A DNA stretch of 64,000 nucleotides from Ancylothrix sp036704045 (GCA_036704045.1 DATNQM010000019.1:11684-75683), one strand, 5' to 3'. Shown: positions 1-8,697, numbered from the stretch's first letter. Notes: generated by a model not told the origin, from the sequence alone. Numbers and translations are program-made.

Positions 1-48
1 GGGGGTGCCGGTGTACATTTCGACTTCAAAGCCTTTGGAGAGGAGCAT
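1..48 (-). CDS. gshA: Glutamate-cysteine ligase, N-terminal start only (partial)
   Basis: On the minus strand an ATG at 48-46 opens a frame that stays open to the window edge and reads MLLSKGFEVEMYTGTP. From memory this matches the conserved N-terminus of the cyanobacterial glutamate-cysteine ligase, which makes gamma-glutamylcysteine in the first step of glutathione synthesis. Only 16 residues are visible, so the assignment rests on one N-terminal motif. The gene is divergent from the chemoreceptor at 533, with a roughly 480-base intergenic region between them. Confidence 0.55.
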   Translation of the reverse strand, partial: MLLSKGFEVEMYTGTP

Positions 49-170
49 AGTTTTTTGGGGTGATTTGATCTTATTTATTTAGTATCAGGGATTGTTTATT
101 TTTACATCTGTCTGGTGTGGGAAGTTTTTTGTTTTGGGGGATTGACAATTTGGTTGTTTTATGATGTTGT

Positions 171-256
171 TGAATTTTGTTTTTTGAAGTTAATCTACGG
201 TTTTTGAGTAAGGGTTTGTTGGATTTTGTTTTTTGAAGGTAATTGACGGTTTTTGA
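171..256. repeat. Two-copy imperfect direct repeat upstream of gshA
   Basis: Two 37-base units at 171-207 and 220-256 differ at about four positions and lie 49 bases apart. Each contains TTTTGTTTTTTGAAG followed by ACGGTTTTTGA. They sit in the divergent region between gshA and the chemoreceptor. The rest of 49-532 is AT-rich, with no other gene or clear promoter that I can defend. Confidence 0.5.
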
Positions 257-532
257 TGGTTATGTGAGTATTAGTGACCGATTTTAACTAATGGTTTTTA
301 TTAAATTTGATTGGAAAAAAGGCCGATAGGATGCCGGTGTTTCAACGGATAAATTCTGAGTTGCTTGTTAAAGGATAATTTAAATGTTAATTAGGTTTAT
401 TAAGGATTTGTGATATGGGCGCGGGTGGTTTGGGTTCAATTTACTAAAAGTAATAAGTAGGGCTAAATAAGAAATTTAAATAAACTTTTAATTTTTTTGT
501 CTCACAACGAACGCTCATACTAAAGATTAAGC

Positions 533-2302
533 ATGAAAATGTTTCTATTTAACATTTTTATGGTATTTTTGAGAAAAAAAGTTTATAAATTAAATAGAAA
601 TGAAATAAAAACCACTATGACAAAAGAAACTCGGCTTCCTAAAGAATTTGTTTATACAGTAGCGACTATTTGCCTCCTGCCATTTCTACTAAATTTATTA
701 GGTATAAGTTTTTCCTCTCCTCAGAATAGTTTAAATATATCCATTTTGTCTAAATTAGAGTCCCATGAAGTGGTGGATAGTGTACACCGTTTTTTAGTAG
801 GAAGTTTTACTCATACTATCCTAGAATGGGGAGCTATTTGTACAGCATTTTTTACAGTTCTTTTATCTTTTGTTCATTTTGAAATAAAACGAGATGTAGT
901 AACTCCCATTATTGGGGTATCTCTATTTTTTGCCGGTAGTATGGATGCTTTCCATATTTTAGCAGCAGATCGAATTATTGAGGGTGTAGCTGATAATCAA
1001 GAGCTTATATTCTTTACATGGGCTATTTGTCGTCTTTTTAATGTTGTGATTTTGATTGTAGGTGCAGGGACTTTTCTAATCATAAAACCTAAGAATTGGC
1101 GGGGAAATTTTATGGTTGTGGTTGCTGCTATTATTATTTTTGGTTTACTGGCTTCGGTGATTATAAACTATACTATTCATAGCCCAAATTTACCTAAAAC
1201 TATTTTTCCTAATGCAGTAATCAAACGCCCTTGGGATTTGATGCCATTATTGTTATTTATCTTTGCTGGTGTGTTTGTTTTTCCACAATTTTATAAACAG
1301 TATCCTAGCCTATTTTCCTATGCTTTGGTTGTGAGTACAATTCCTTCTGTTGCAACCCAAATGCACATGACTTTTGGTTCTATAGCATTATTCGATAACG
1401 ATTTTAATATTGGACATTTTCTCAAAATTATTTCTTATTTAGTTCCTTTTGTGGGATTGAGTTTAGATTATATACAAACTTATCGTCAGGAAGCGATTGT
1501 TATAAAAGCGTTAGCAACTTCTTCTACTTTAATTTCTAACACTTTAGAACAACAAGAAAGAATGGCAATTCAACAGTCAGCAGCAGTAAATCAAACGACT
1601 ACTACCATGAATGATTTAGGGAACTTTTCTCAAAAATCGGCCCAGCAGGCACAAATAGCTACTAACAGTGCTAAACAAGTATTAAATTTAGCGGAAACAG
1701 GTAAAAAGGCGGTTAATTCAACTTTAACAGATATGGCAAATCTTAAAGAAAAAGTAGCAGCTATATCGGAAGAAATTATGCATTTGAGTGAGCAAACAAC
1801 TTTAATTAGTAATATTACTCGCGCTGTAACAGATTTGGCTAATCAGACTAACTTATTAGCTTTAAATGCCTCCATTGAAGCTGTTCGCAGTGGAGAGAAT
1901 GGTAAAGGATTTGGAGTTGTGGCTAAAGAAATTCGTCAACTTGCAGATCAAAGTAAAAAATATTCTCAGGAAATTAATAATTTAGCAACAAATATTAAAA
2001 CTGCAATTAATTCCACAGTTAAAGTTACAAAAGAAGGTGAAAGAACAGTTTATCAGGGTGTCAAAAATGCTCAGTTTACGGCGGATACTTTTTTAGAAGT
2101 GGCTAAAGAAATAAATAGTATATTTGTTGGTAGTCAAGAAATATATGTTCAATATAAACAGCAGGAAGTTGCTATTCAACAAGTGATTGATTCTATGAAT
2201 TTCCTAAATAAAGGTGTGGCTCAAACTGCTACAGGAATTAGTCAAACAAAGCTTGGTCTTCAAGATGTTGAAAAAGCTTTATTGCTTTTAGCAGATAGCT
2301 AA
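533..2302 (+). CDS. Membrane sensor with methyl-accepting chemotaxis signalling domain
   Basis: The N-terminal half (about residues 30-315) is very hydrophobic with about seven or eight membrane segments and resembles the integral-membrane MASE-type sensors that precede output domains. The C-terminal half is a coiled-coil chemoreceptor signalling domain. Its hairpin tip is recognisable near residue 440 (DLANQTNLLALNASIEA, then GKGFGVVAKEIRQLADQS), the region that contacts CheA and CheW. There is no obvious HAMP domain or periplasmic ligand domain, so the signal is probably sensed in the membrane. The first ATG at 533 lacks a clear ribosome site. An internal ATG at 617 (MTKETRLP) is an equally plausible start. 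No che genes are nearby, so it likely feeds a pathway encoded elsewhere, such as phototaxis or pilus motility. Confidence 0.85.
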   Translation: MKMFLFNIFMVFLRKKVYKLNRNEIKTTMTKETRLPKEFVYTVATICLLPFLLNLLGISFSSPQNSLNISILSKLESHEVVDSVHRFLVGSFTHTILEWGAICTAFFTVLLSFVHFEIKRDVVTPIIGVSLFFAGSMDAFHILAADRIIEGVADNQELIFFTWAICRLFNVVILIVGAGTFLIIKPKNWRGNFMVVVAAIIIFGLLASVIINYTIHSPNLPKTIFPNAVIKRPWDLMPLLLFIFAGVFVFPQFYKQYPSLFSYALVVSTIPSVATQMHMTFGSIALFDNDFNIGHFLKIISYLVPFVGLSLDYIQTYRQEAIVIKALATSSTLISNTLEQQERMAIQQSAAVNQTTTTMNDLGNFSQKSAQQAQIATNSAKQVLNLAETGKKAVNSTLTDMANLKEKVAAISEEIMHLSEQTTLISNITRAVTDLANQTNLLALNASIEAVRSGENGKGFGVVAKEIRQLADQSKKYSQEINNLATNIKTAINSTVKVTKEGERTVYQGVKNAQFTADTFLEVAKEINSIFVGSQEIYVQYKQQEVAIQQVIDSMNFLNKGVAQTATGISQTKLGLQDVEKALLLLADS

Positions 2303-2338
2303 ATAACACCATCGGCACCCACCGGCGGCAATTGTTTG

Positions 2339-5300
2339 TTAATTTTCCAACACTAAAGCCGTTATCCAACCGATAATATTTTCGATTAGATTGGGGTCGG
2401 TGGGGTTAAATGTTTGCAGGGGGATATCTGTTTTTTCGCTGAGAATACACACGGGTGTATCAAATTTTGTCAGGTCGTTGAGGAAAGTTTGGCTAAAGCC
2501 TTGGGGTAGGGGAGTGGAGGGTTTTTCGTAGTAGATGAAAACGAGATTTTGTTGAAGTTGCCGGCGTAATTGGCTACAATAGGTTTTGAGATTTTGCAGG
2601 GTTTCCGGTTCTCCATTTTGGCGTTCCGGGCAGTTTTGATCCAGCATTTGATCGTAGATTTCGGAGGCGGGGTTTTCGGGATCTAGGAATTTGCTGGCAT
2701 CAATGATTAGGAGTTTGATTTTGTTGTTGATTTCGGGGTGGTTGTTGAGGGTTTGGGTGAGGATTTGGGGGAGGTTTTCTAGGTTATAGTGTTGGGTGGT
2801 TGGGGTGATGCCGGTGCCGGTGATGTCTTGCATTTCAGGATGGGTGGGCGGTTGGTAATGCCATGCAGTATAAAAGTCTGGGTAGGTGAGATTTTGGGCG
2901 CAGTGAAAGATGAGTTTAAAAGTTTTTTCGTATAGGTCAAAATTGCTTTCGTAGGTTTCGGAAGTGAAGTAATTTTTTAATCGAGTTACGGCTGGGAGGA
3001 ATTGTTTTTTGTCTTCGAGAATTTTTTGCAAACTATATGCCACTCGCCAGCCGGTAGATTCATCCTTAGTTTGAGCAAGTAAATCGACAAGGGCATCAAT
3101 GGATTTTTCATTGCCTGGATCGATTTTATCCAAACTTTCTGCCACTTGCAGGCGGGTATATTTATCCTCAGTTTTAGGAAATAAATCGACAAGGGCATCA
3201 ATAGCTTTTTGATTGCCTACAGCTATTTCACCCAAACTATATGCTACTCGCCAGCGGGTAGATTCATCCTTAGTATTAGCAAGTAAATCGACAAGGGAAT
3301 CAATAGCTTTTTGATTGCCTACAGCTATTTCACCTAAACTTTTTGCCACTCGCCAGCGGGTAGATTCATCCTCAGTTTTAGCAAGTAAATAGACAAGAGC
3401 ATCAATGGCTTTTTGATTGCCTACAGCTATTTCACCTAAACATTCGATCACTCGTTGGCCGGTAAATACATTCTCAGTATTAGCAAGTAAATAGACAAGA
3501 GCATCAATGGCTTTTTGATTACCTACAGCTATTTTACTCAAACTTTTTGCCACTCGCCACCGGGTAATTTTATCCTCAGTATTAGCAAGTAAATAAACAA
3601 GAGCATCAATGGCTTTTTGATTACCTACAGCTATTTTACCCAAACTTTTTGCCACTCGCCACCGGGTAATTTTATCCTCAGTATTAGCAAGTAAATCGAT
3701 AAGAACATCAATAGTTTTTTGATTGCCTACAGCTATTTCACCCAAAATTTTGGCCACGTCGCGGCAGGTATTTTCATCCTTAGTATTAGCAAGTAAATCG
3801 ACAAGAGCATCAATAGCATTTTGATTGCCTACAGCAATTTCACCCAAACTTTTTGCCACTTGTGAGCCCGTCTCTTTATCGTTAGTATTAGCAAGTAAAT
3901 CGACAAGGGCATCAATGGCTTTTTGATTGCCTGGATCGATTTTCCCTAAAGTTGCTGCCAGTCCCCAGCGGGTAGATTCATCCTCAGTTTTAGCAAGTAA
4001 ATCGACAAGAGCATCAATGGCTTTTTGATTACCTACAGCGATTTTAACCCAACTTTCTCCCAGTCGTGAGTCCGTCTCTTTATCCTTAGTTTTAGCAAGT
4101 AAATAGGCAAGGGCATCAATGGCTTGTTGGCGATGCGTTTCTTTGAGTATCTCCCTTGCACCCTCTGCAATTGGATCGAGATATGTTGTCACCAAGCGCT
4201 GCTCTTCCTCATTAAAATAACCAAAACCCAAACAAAGAATTACAAACACAATTGCATCTGCGAAAGCACACTCTTTAAACTCGCTAATCCCAACAGCAGC
4301 TAAAAAGACGGCTCGATACCGATAAAACTGATCACACTCATCCTCAAAATTCCACAACGCTGCTATCAAATCCTCCTTTTTATCCTTCCCTACATCCTTT
4401 CTCCCCAACCACAACAGAAACACCTCCTTCCATTGCTTTTCAAAAATCCGATAACAACCTTCCTGGGGATTGCCAACCACCGGCTTAAGCAAATATTCCC
4501 CATTCTCAATTTCACAAGCCGCAAAATATTCCTGAAACGTCGGATGATAAAAAGCATAAACTGATTTCAGCGGATTTTGTGCATCCACCCCCACGCGATT
4601 TAACCACCCTAACTTGATCGCTTCCTCAAATAACTCTGGGTGCGGTTTTGCCAAAGCTTCATTCACTAACCAATCCGGCAAAATCGAATTATACCCGGCA
4701 TTAATTGCTTTTAATCCTAACTGCCCCAACGCCCTATTTAACCGACTACGCAAACTGCTATCTGTCGGGAAAATGCCTTTTTTCAACTCATAAAGCGCCT
4801 CAACAAACACTTCATAAAGTTCGGCTTTTGTATCCGGTAAATTCCCCTTGAGAAATTTCCAAGTTAAACATAACAGCGATAAACGTAGGGGGTTGCGGGC
4901 TAAATCTTTGATGCGTTCTTTTCCTGGTTCGTCTAAAGCTTGGCGGAGTTCTTTGCCTAACTTTTGATTTTCCAGAGGCATAGAAGGAGCCCTAAACCAT
5001 TTGTTAATAAACAAATTCACTTGATCAACTTTGTTAGCTTCCCCATAGCTGAAATCAAGCATTTTGTAAGTATCAAAATCAAACAGCGCATTTGCCGCCG
5101 CTTCCCAAAAATTGAGTCGGCAACTTAACACCACCGGCACATTTTTAAACACCGCAAACCGCAGAGACTGAGCCAACTTCCCCAGCGGATCGCTCATTCC
5201 CATTTCATCGGCCCCATCTAAGATCAACCACACTTTGCCATCGCTCAGTAGTTGCTCAAATTCTGCTTGTATTTCTGTTGCTTTGGCTTTACCAAATGCA

Positions 5301-6019
5301 CGGTTTAGCCAATCTTCTCTTAAATAATCATCGAGATTTTTTGCCCCAACTTCTGCCAAGGAAACCCACACCGGCAATTTTTCTGTTTTTACCCAATCGG
5401 CAATTTTTAATAATTGGGTGGTTTTACCGGCACCAGGTTCGCCAACAATACTCAGGCGTTTTCCTTGACTTTTTGGGCTGTTTCCTTTGGCGAGAACATT
5501 GCTAAAAAATTCATCATAAGAAATCGAGGTTATTTTTTCTTCTTGGTTGCTTATGCCATAAACTTTTGAGCCTTCTTGGGAGGGACAATCGTTTTTAGGC
5601 TGGGGTTTTCGTTGGATTAATCCGAGGGGAACGTGAGTATCATCAAGGTTGAGAATGATATCGGTGCCGGTTGTGAATAAGTTGCTGGCAAGTTGGCGCC
5701 GGGTTTCTAAGATTTCTTGGCATTTTTCTCGCCAGTTGATTTCAGGGGGTGGTGGTGGGGGTGTGGGTGGATCGATAAGGTCATTTATGTCTAACCCCAA
5801 AGCTTCACAGATGGCAATGGCAGAATTTAAATCAACATTTTCTTTACCACCAAAAAACCGCTCAACTGTTTTTCTATCCTGTAATTCTGCTAGTTCCGCA
5901 ATGACTGGATAAGTTAGCTTTTTGCCATCCTTGTCTTGTAATTTTGCCTTGGCTTCATTTAGTTTTTTCCGTCCTTCAGTTGTTGCCTTAACACCACGAG
6001 GCTTGCGGTTTTGGTTCAT
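2339..6019 (-). CDS. NACHT-family ATPase with N-terminal HTH-like domain and HEAT repeat array
   Basis: This is a 1226-residue STAND protein. Residues 1-82 look like a small helix-turn-helix domain ending in CEALGLDINDLID, followed by a polyproline stretch. The NACHT module starts near residue 187, with Walker A GEPGAGKTT (about 193-201), Walker B VWLILDGADEMG and a sensor-like VVLSCRLNFW. After a winged-helix/helical region there are 11 HEAT-type repeats of exactly 34 residues (102 bases), each like NQKAIDALVDLLANTEDK. The C-terminus contains CAQNLTYPDFYTAWH and an alpha/beta domain, as in other cyanobacterial NACHT proteins. Bacterial NACHT proteins are known anti-phage NLR relatives. A defence role here is inference from family. 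It stands alone, reads away from 6019, and has repeated TGTCGCT words upstream. Confidence 0.85.
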   Translation of the reverse strand: MNQNRKPRGVKATTEGRKKLNEAKAKLQDKDGKKLTYPVIAELAELQDRKTVERFFGGKENVDLNSAIAICEALGLDINDLIDPPTPPPPPPEINWREKCQEILETRRQLASNLFTTGTDIILNLDDTHVPLGLIQRKPQPKNDCPSQEGSKVYGISNQEEKITSISYDEFFSNVLAKGNSPKSQGKRLSIVGEPGAGKTTQLLKIADWVKTEKLPVWVSLAEVGAKNLDDYLREDWLNRAFGKAKATEIQAEFEQLLSDGKVWLILDGADEMGMSDPLGKLAQSLRFAVFKNVPVVLSCRLNFWEAAANALFDFDTYKMLDFSYGEANKVDQVNLFINKWFRAPSMPLENQKLGKELRQALDEPGKERIKDLARNPLRLSLLCLTWKFLKGNLPDTKAELYEVFVEALYELKKGIFPTDSSLRSRLNRALGQLGLKAINAGYNSILPDWLVNEALAKPHPELFEEAIKLGWLNRVGVDAQNPLKSVYAFYHPTFQEYFAACEIENGEYLLKPVVGNPQEGCYRIFEKQWKEVFLLWLGRKDVGKDKKEDLIAALWNFEDECDQFYRYRAVFLAAVGISEFKECAFADAIVFVILCLGFGYFNEEEQRLVTTYLDPIAEGAREILKETHRQQAIDALAYLLAKTKDKETDSRLGESWVKIAVGNQKAIDALVDLLAKTEDESTRWGLAATLGKIDPGNQKAIDALVDLLANTNDKETGSQVAKSLGEIAVGNQNAIDALVDLLANTKDENTCRDVAKILGEIAVGNQKTIDVLIDLLANTEDKITRWRVAKSLGKIAVGNQKAIDALVYLLANTEDKITRWRVAKSLSKIAVGNQKAIDALVYLLANTENVFTGQRVIECLGEIAVGNQKAIDALVYLLAKTEDESTRWRVAKSLGEIAVGNQKAIDSLVDLLANTKDESTRWRVAYSLGEIAVGNQKAIDALVDLFPKTEDKYTRLQVAESLDKIDPGNEKSIDALVDLLAQTKDESTGWRVAYSLQKILEDKKQFLPAVTRLKNYFTSETYESNFDLYEKTFKLIFHCAQNLTYPDFYTAWHYQPPTHPEMQDITGTGITPTTQHYNLENLPQILTQTLNNHPEINNKIKLLIIDASKFLDPENPASEIYDQMLDQNCPERQNGEPETLQNLKTYCSQLRRQLQQNLVFIYYEKPSTPLPQGFSQTFLNDLTKFDTPVCILSEKTDIPLQTFNPTDPNLIENIIGWITALVLEN

Positions 6020-6033
6020 AGGTGGCTGATGGG

Positions 6034-6150
6034 TGTCGCTGTTATTGTTAATATTTTACACAATTTCACTTTGCTTAAACTGTAGCGACAGGTAAGTGCA
6101 GTTTTTCCACTAATGGAAGAGACAGAAAGGGGAACTTATTATCTGTCGCT
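6034..6150. promoter_or_regulatory. Candidate operator words upstream of the NACHT gene
   Basis: The heptamer TGTCGCT occurs at 6034-6040 and 6144-6150, and its complement AGCGACA at 6084-6090, all within 130 bases upstream of the NACHT start codon. The middle copy is flanked to give CTGTAGCGACAG, with matching outer arms. Because the NACHT protein starts with a helix-turn-helix-like domain, autoregulation is possible, but this is inference from repetition alone. Confidence 0.3.
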
Positions 6151-6225
6151 TTATGGTGTTGAGTTCCCTAAAGTCAAAGATTAAGGTAGTTTCAACACTA
6201 AATTCAACAGAGGTTAGAAACCGTT

Positions 6226-6522
6226 ATGGAAACCACCCAAAATCTAAAATCAGAAGCTTTAACTATTAACAATTTTATTACAAAAGAAGAAACTCCGCGC
6301 CGCAGTCAAGCACAACTGTTAAGCAATGCTTTGGACAGCTTTGATACTGCGTTGGAGATGGAACCTCAGCGGATAATACAGTACCAAATGCAGCCGGCAT
6401 CCCCCCATATTCAGCCGGTTGGATTCCCAGGTTTGCCGGCGGCAGCACACATTCAGTGGTGTGTATTAATAGGAGTACATTTGGCAGTTTTGGCGGCAAT
6501 TAAGAAGAGGAATAAAATATAA
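6226..6522 (+). CDS. Small hypothetical protein, 98 aa
   Basis: The ATG at 6226 is preceded by AGAGG about ten bases upstream, a reasonable ribosome site. The protein is hydrophilic at first (METTQNLKSEALTINN), then has a proline/histidine-rich middle with repeated QPAS/QPVG words, and ends in a short hydrophobic segment (CVLIGVHLAVLAAI) before a basic tail. It could be a small peptide precursor or a membrane-anchored protein. I do not recognise a family. The antisense frame 6278-6499 is less likely. Confidence 0.4.
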   Translation: METTQNLKSEALTINNFITKEETPRRSQAQLLSNALDSFDTALEMEPQRIIQYQMQPASPHIQPVGFPGLPAAAHIQWCVLIGVHLAVLAAIKKRNKI

Positions 6523-6531
6523 AAAATGCAA

Positions 6532-6551
6532 GAGGGGGGCCGGCCTCCCTC
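6532..6551. terminator. GC-rich palindrome between convergent small ORFs
   Basis: An imperfect palindrome centred on GGCCGGCC lies just after the + strand ORF ending at 6522 and just after the putative minus ORF ending at 6550. On the minus strand it is followed by a T-rich stretch, so it would work best as a terminator in that direction. Confidence 0.45.
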
Positions 6552-6666
6552 AAGAATAAAGTCGGTGATTACGATTTAACCAAACAACGTAAAATATTCT
6601 TTCCAACAAAAACCCATGAACCCTACCATATTTATTTTTCCAACCATTATAAACTTTCACCGGCAT
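6550..6666 (-). CDS. Possible very small protein, 38 aa
   Basis: Reading the minus strand from ATG at 6666-6664 gives a 38-residue frame starting MPVKVYNGWKNKYGRV and ending NRNHRLYS. GAGGGA lies just upstream of the start, and the frame is open further upstream for about 20 codons. The composition (W, Y, R, charged residues) looks protein-like rather than random. It could be a short real gene or the tail of a decayed one. A GC-rich palindrome follows the stop. No homologue is recognised. Confidence 0.3.
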   Translation of the reverse strand: MPVKVYNGWKNKYGRVHGFLLERIFYVVWLNRNHRLYS

Positions 6667-6747
6667 AGCTTCCCTCAAATCCACATATTCATTTAATTTG
6701 TGATAAAATTGTGATGATATTTTATTTTTTTAAAAAATAGTAAAAAA

Positions 6748-6978
6748 ATGGAAATAGCAAAAATCGGCAGAGAAGGAACAAACCAAATCATCATTTTACC
6801 AGAAGAATTTCACTTGTCCGGCAGTCAAGTTTATATCAAAAAAATAGGTAACGTCCTGATTCTAATTTCCCAAGATAACCCTTGGCTTTCCCTATTTGAT
6901 AGCTTAGACAAATTCTCCCATGACTTTATGGATACCAGAGAGCAACCACCTATCCAAAGTCGTGAGGAACTGTTTTAA
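6748..6978 (+). CDS. VapB/AbrB-like antitoxin
   Basis: The 76-residue protein has an AbrB/MazE-type swapped-hairpin N-terminus (MEIAKIGREGTNQIIILPEEF, then GSQVYIKKIGNVLILI), which in this family binds the operator DNA. An acidic tail ending in SREELF is typical of the part that wraps the toxin. The stop overlaps the start of a vapC-like frame (TAATG at 6976-6980), the normal arrangement for translational coupling in vapBC pairs. The toxin is broken (next entry), so this looks like an orphan antitoxin. Family assignment is by sequence pattern and context. Confidence 0.65.
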   Translation: MEIAKIGREGTNQIIILPEEFHLSGSQVYIKKIGNVLILISQDNPWLSLFDSLDKFSHDFMDTREQPPIQSREELF

Positions 6979-7130
6979 TGAAATTTTTACTCGATACCAA
7001 CATCTGTATTTATATTATCAAGCGTAAACCTCAACAAGTATTAGAGCGATTTCAAACCTTAAATTCCTTCAAAAAACCCCCTACCAAGCCATCGCCAAAC
7101 CATCCGCACGGGGCTCACTTCCAGCCATAA
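6978..7130 (+). pseudogene. Truncated VapC-type PIN toxin remnant
   Basis: The frame starts MKFLLDTNICIYIIKRKP, the classic VapC/PIN N-terminus with the first catalytic Asp in LLDTN. After about residue 30 (RFQTL) the similarity stops. The remaining 20 codons run antisense into the 3' end of the gamma-glutamyltransferase gene and end at 7128-7130. A normal VapC is about 130 residues with three further acidic residues, all missing here. The break at about 7060-7080 coincides with the end of ggt, suggesting a deletion or rearrangement that removed most of the toxin. Confidence 0.65.
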
Positions 7131-8697
7131 AAACCCCATTTTCCCTCACAATAATCTGCCCCCTACCAAACTGGCCGGTTTCCGCCACATCCGAACCATC
7201 CCTCAAATCGTCCTTAACTACATCATGCCCACGCCGCTGTAAACTCTCAATAATTGACTCCGAAACCCCCGACTCTACCAACACTAAATTCCCTTCAATA
7301 AACTGCCAACGAGGCGCATCTAAAGCCGCCTGTGGGTTCATTTCATAATCAGCCATATTCACAACCATCTGTAAATGTCCCTGGGGCTGCATTGGCCCAC
7401 CCATCACCCCAAAAGGCCCCACCGGCACCCCCTCCCTTGTGAGAAAACCAGGGATAATTGTGTGATAAGCACGCTTCCCAGGGCTATACTCATTGGGATG
7501 TCCCTCCTCCAAACTAAACCCAAAACCCCTATTTTGTAAAGAAATACCCGTCCCCGGCACCACAACCCCACTGCCAAAACCCATATAATTTGATTGTATA
7601 AACGAAACCATCAAATCCCCATCCGCCGCCGCCAAATATACAGTCCCCCCCTTCGGCAAACCCGGCACCGCCAAACTAATCGCTTTTTCTGTTATTAATT
7701 CAGCCCGTTTTTTCCCATAATTCTTATCAAGCAACTCCTCAACCTCCACCTGCATAAAATCTGCATCCGCAACGTGCCGTTTCACATCAGCAAAAGCCAA
7801 TTTTATAGCCTCAATTTGTAAATGATAACTCTCCACAGACTCGCGGGGATATTGCGAAATATCGAAATTTTCCAAAATATTTAACGCTATTAAAGCAGCA
7901 ATTCCTTGCGTATTTGGCGGCATTTCCCATACCGTTAAATCCCGGTAATTTGTATTAATAGGTGTCACCCAATCCGCCTGGTGTGCTACCAAATCCTCCC
8001 GCCTCAAAAAACCCCCAGTTTCCGCCGCATAATTTGCAATCTTTTCTGCCAACTTCCCCTTATAAAAACTTTCTCCCCCACTCGTTGCAATTTCCCGCAA
8101 CGTCTTTGCATGAGCCATGCTTCCCCAAATTTCCCCCGCCGCCGGTGCGCGGTTATTTCTAAAAAACACCTCTTTTAAAGGTGTAAAAATTGTGTTATTT
8201 AAAGGCAAATAAATCTGCTCTGCACGTTTCCAATACTCAGCCACCACCGGTGACACAGGATAACCCTCCTCAGCATACCGGATGGCCGGTTCAAACAACC
8301 GCTCAAAAGGCAACCGGCCCCAACGTTCCCATAGCGCCTGCCACGCCGAAACCGCCCCCGGCACCGTCACCGGCAACCAACCATAGGGCGATTGCATACC
8401 ACAAAATACCTTTTTTGTCAAGTTTTGGGGGCTTTTTCCCGAACCATTTAAGCCATGCAGCTTACCATCCCACACCAGCGCAAACGCATCCGAACCTATT
8501 CCATTTGCAGTCGGTTCCACCACCGTCAAAGTCACCGCCATCGCCACCGCCGCATCCACCGCATTCCCGCCCGCCTGCAACATTTCCATCCCTGCGGCTG
8601 CTGCTAGGGGTTGGCCGGTGGCCACCGCACCCCGACAACCCATAATCACACGCCGCGTCGAAGAATATGGATAATTGCTTAAATTATTTAAATTCAT
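7081..8697 (-). CDS. ggt: Gamma-glutamyltransferase family protein
   Basis: The 538-residue protein has the family N-terminus (GCRGAVATGQPLAAAAGMEMLQ with AGGNAVDAAVA). The conserved autocleavage/nucleophile Thr sits at about residue 352 (PKGGTVYLAAADGD), followed by SNYMGFGSG and, towards the end, a GGPMQPQGHLQ motif. These Ntn hydrolases cleave gamma-glutamyl bonds such as that of glutathione. No clear signal peptide is visible, so a cytoplasmic location is possible. The length matches the shorter YwrD-like bacterial members. Its 3' end abuts the truncated vapC on the other strand. The start at 8697 is an ATG, and an internal Met at residue 19 is an alternative. Confidence 0.9.
   Translation of the reverse strand: MNLNNLSNYPYSSTRRVIMGCRGAVATGQPLAAAAGMEMLQAGGNAVDAAVAMAVTLTVVEPTANGIGSDAFALVWDGKLHGLNGSGKSPQNLTKKVFCGMQSPYGWLPVTVPGAVSAWQALWERWGRLPFERLFEPAIRYAEEGYPVSPVVAEYWKRAEQIYLPLNNTIFTPLKEVFFRNNRAPAAGEIWGSMAHAKTLREIATSGGESFYKGKLAEKIANYAAETGGFLRREDLVAHQADWVTPINTNYRDLTVWEMPPNTQGIAALIALNILENFDISQYPRESVESYHLQIEAIKLAFADVKRHVADADFMQVEVEELLDKNYGKKRAELITEKAISLAVPGLPKGGTVYLAAADGDLMVSFIQSNYMGFGSGVVVPGTGISLQNRGFGFSLEEGHPNEYSPGKRAYHTIIPGFLTREGVPVGPFGVMGGPMQPQGHLQMVVNMADYEMNPQAALDAPRWQFIEGNLVLVESGVSESIIESLQRRGHDVVKDDLRDGSDVAETGQFGRGQIIVRENGVFMAGSEPRADGLAMAW

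Noticed and set aside
2986..3201. 71-codon minus-strand frame
   Set aside because: It lies inside the HEAT array in another frame and only mirrors the repeat.
3000..4130. Regular 102-base repeats considered as a CRISPR array
   Set aside because: The period is 34 codons in an open frame with HEAT-type pattern. CRISPR repeats and unique spacers are absent.
7962..8645. Several + strand frames opposite ggt
   Set aside because: Pro/Ser/His-rich antisense products typical of the opposite strand of a real gene.
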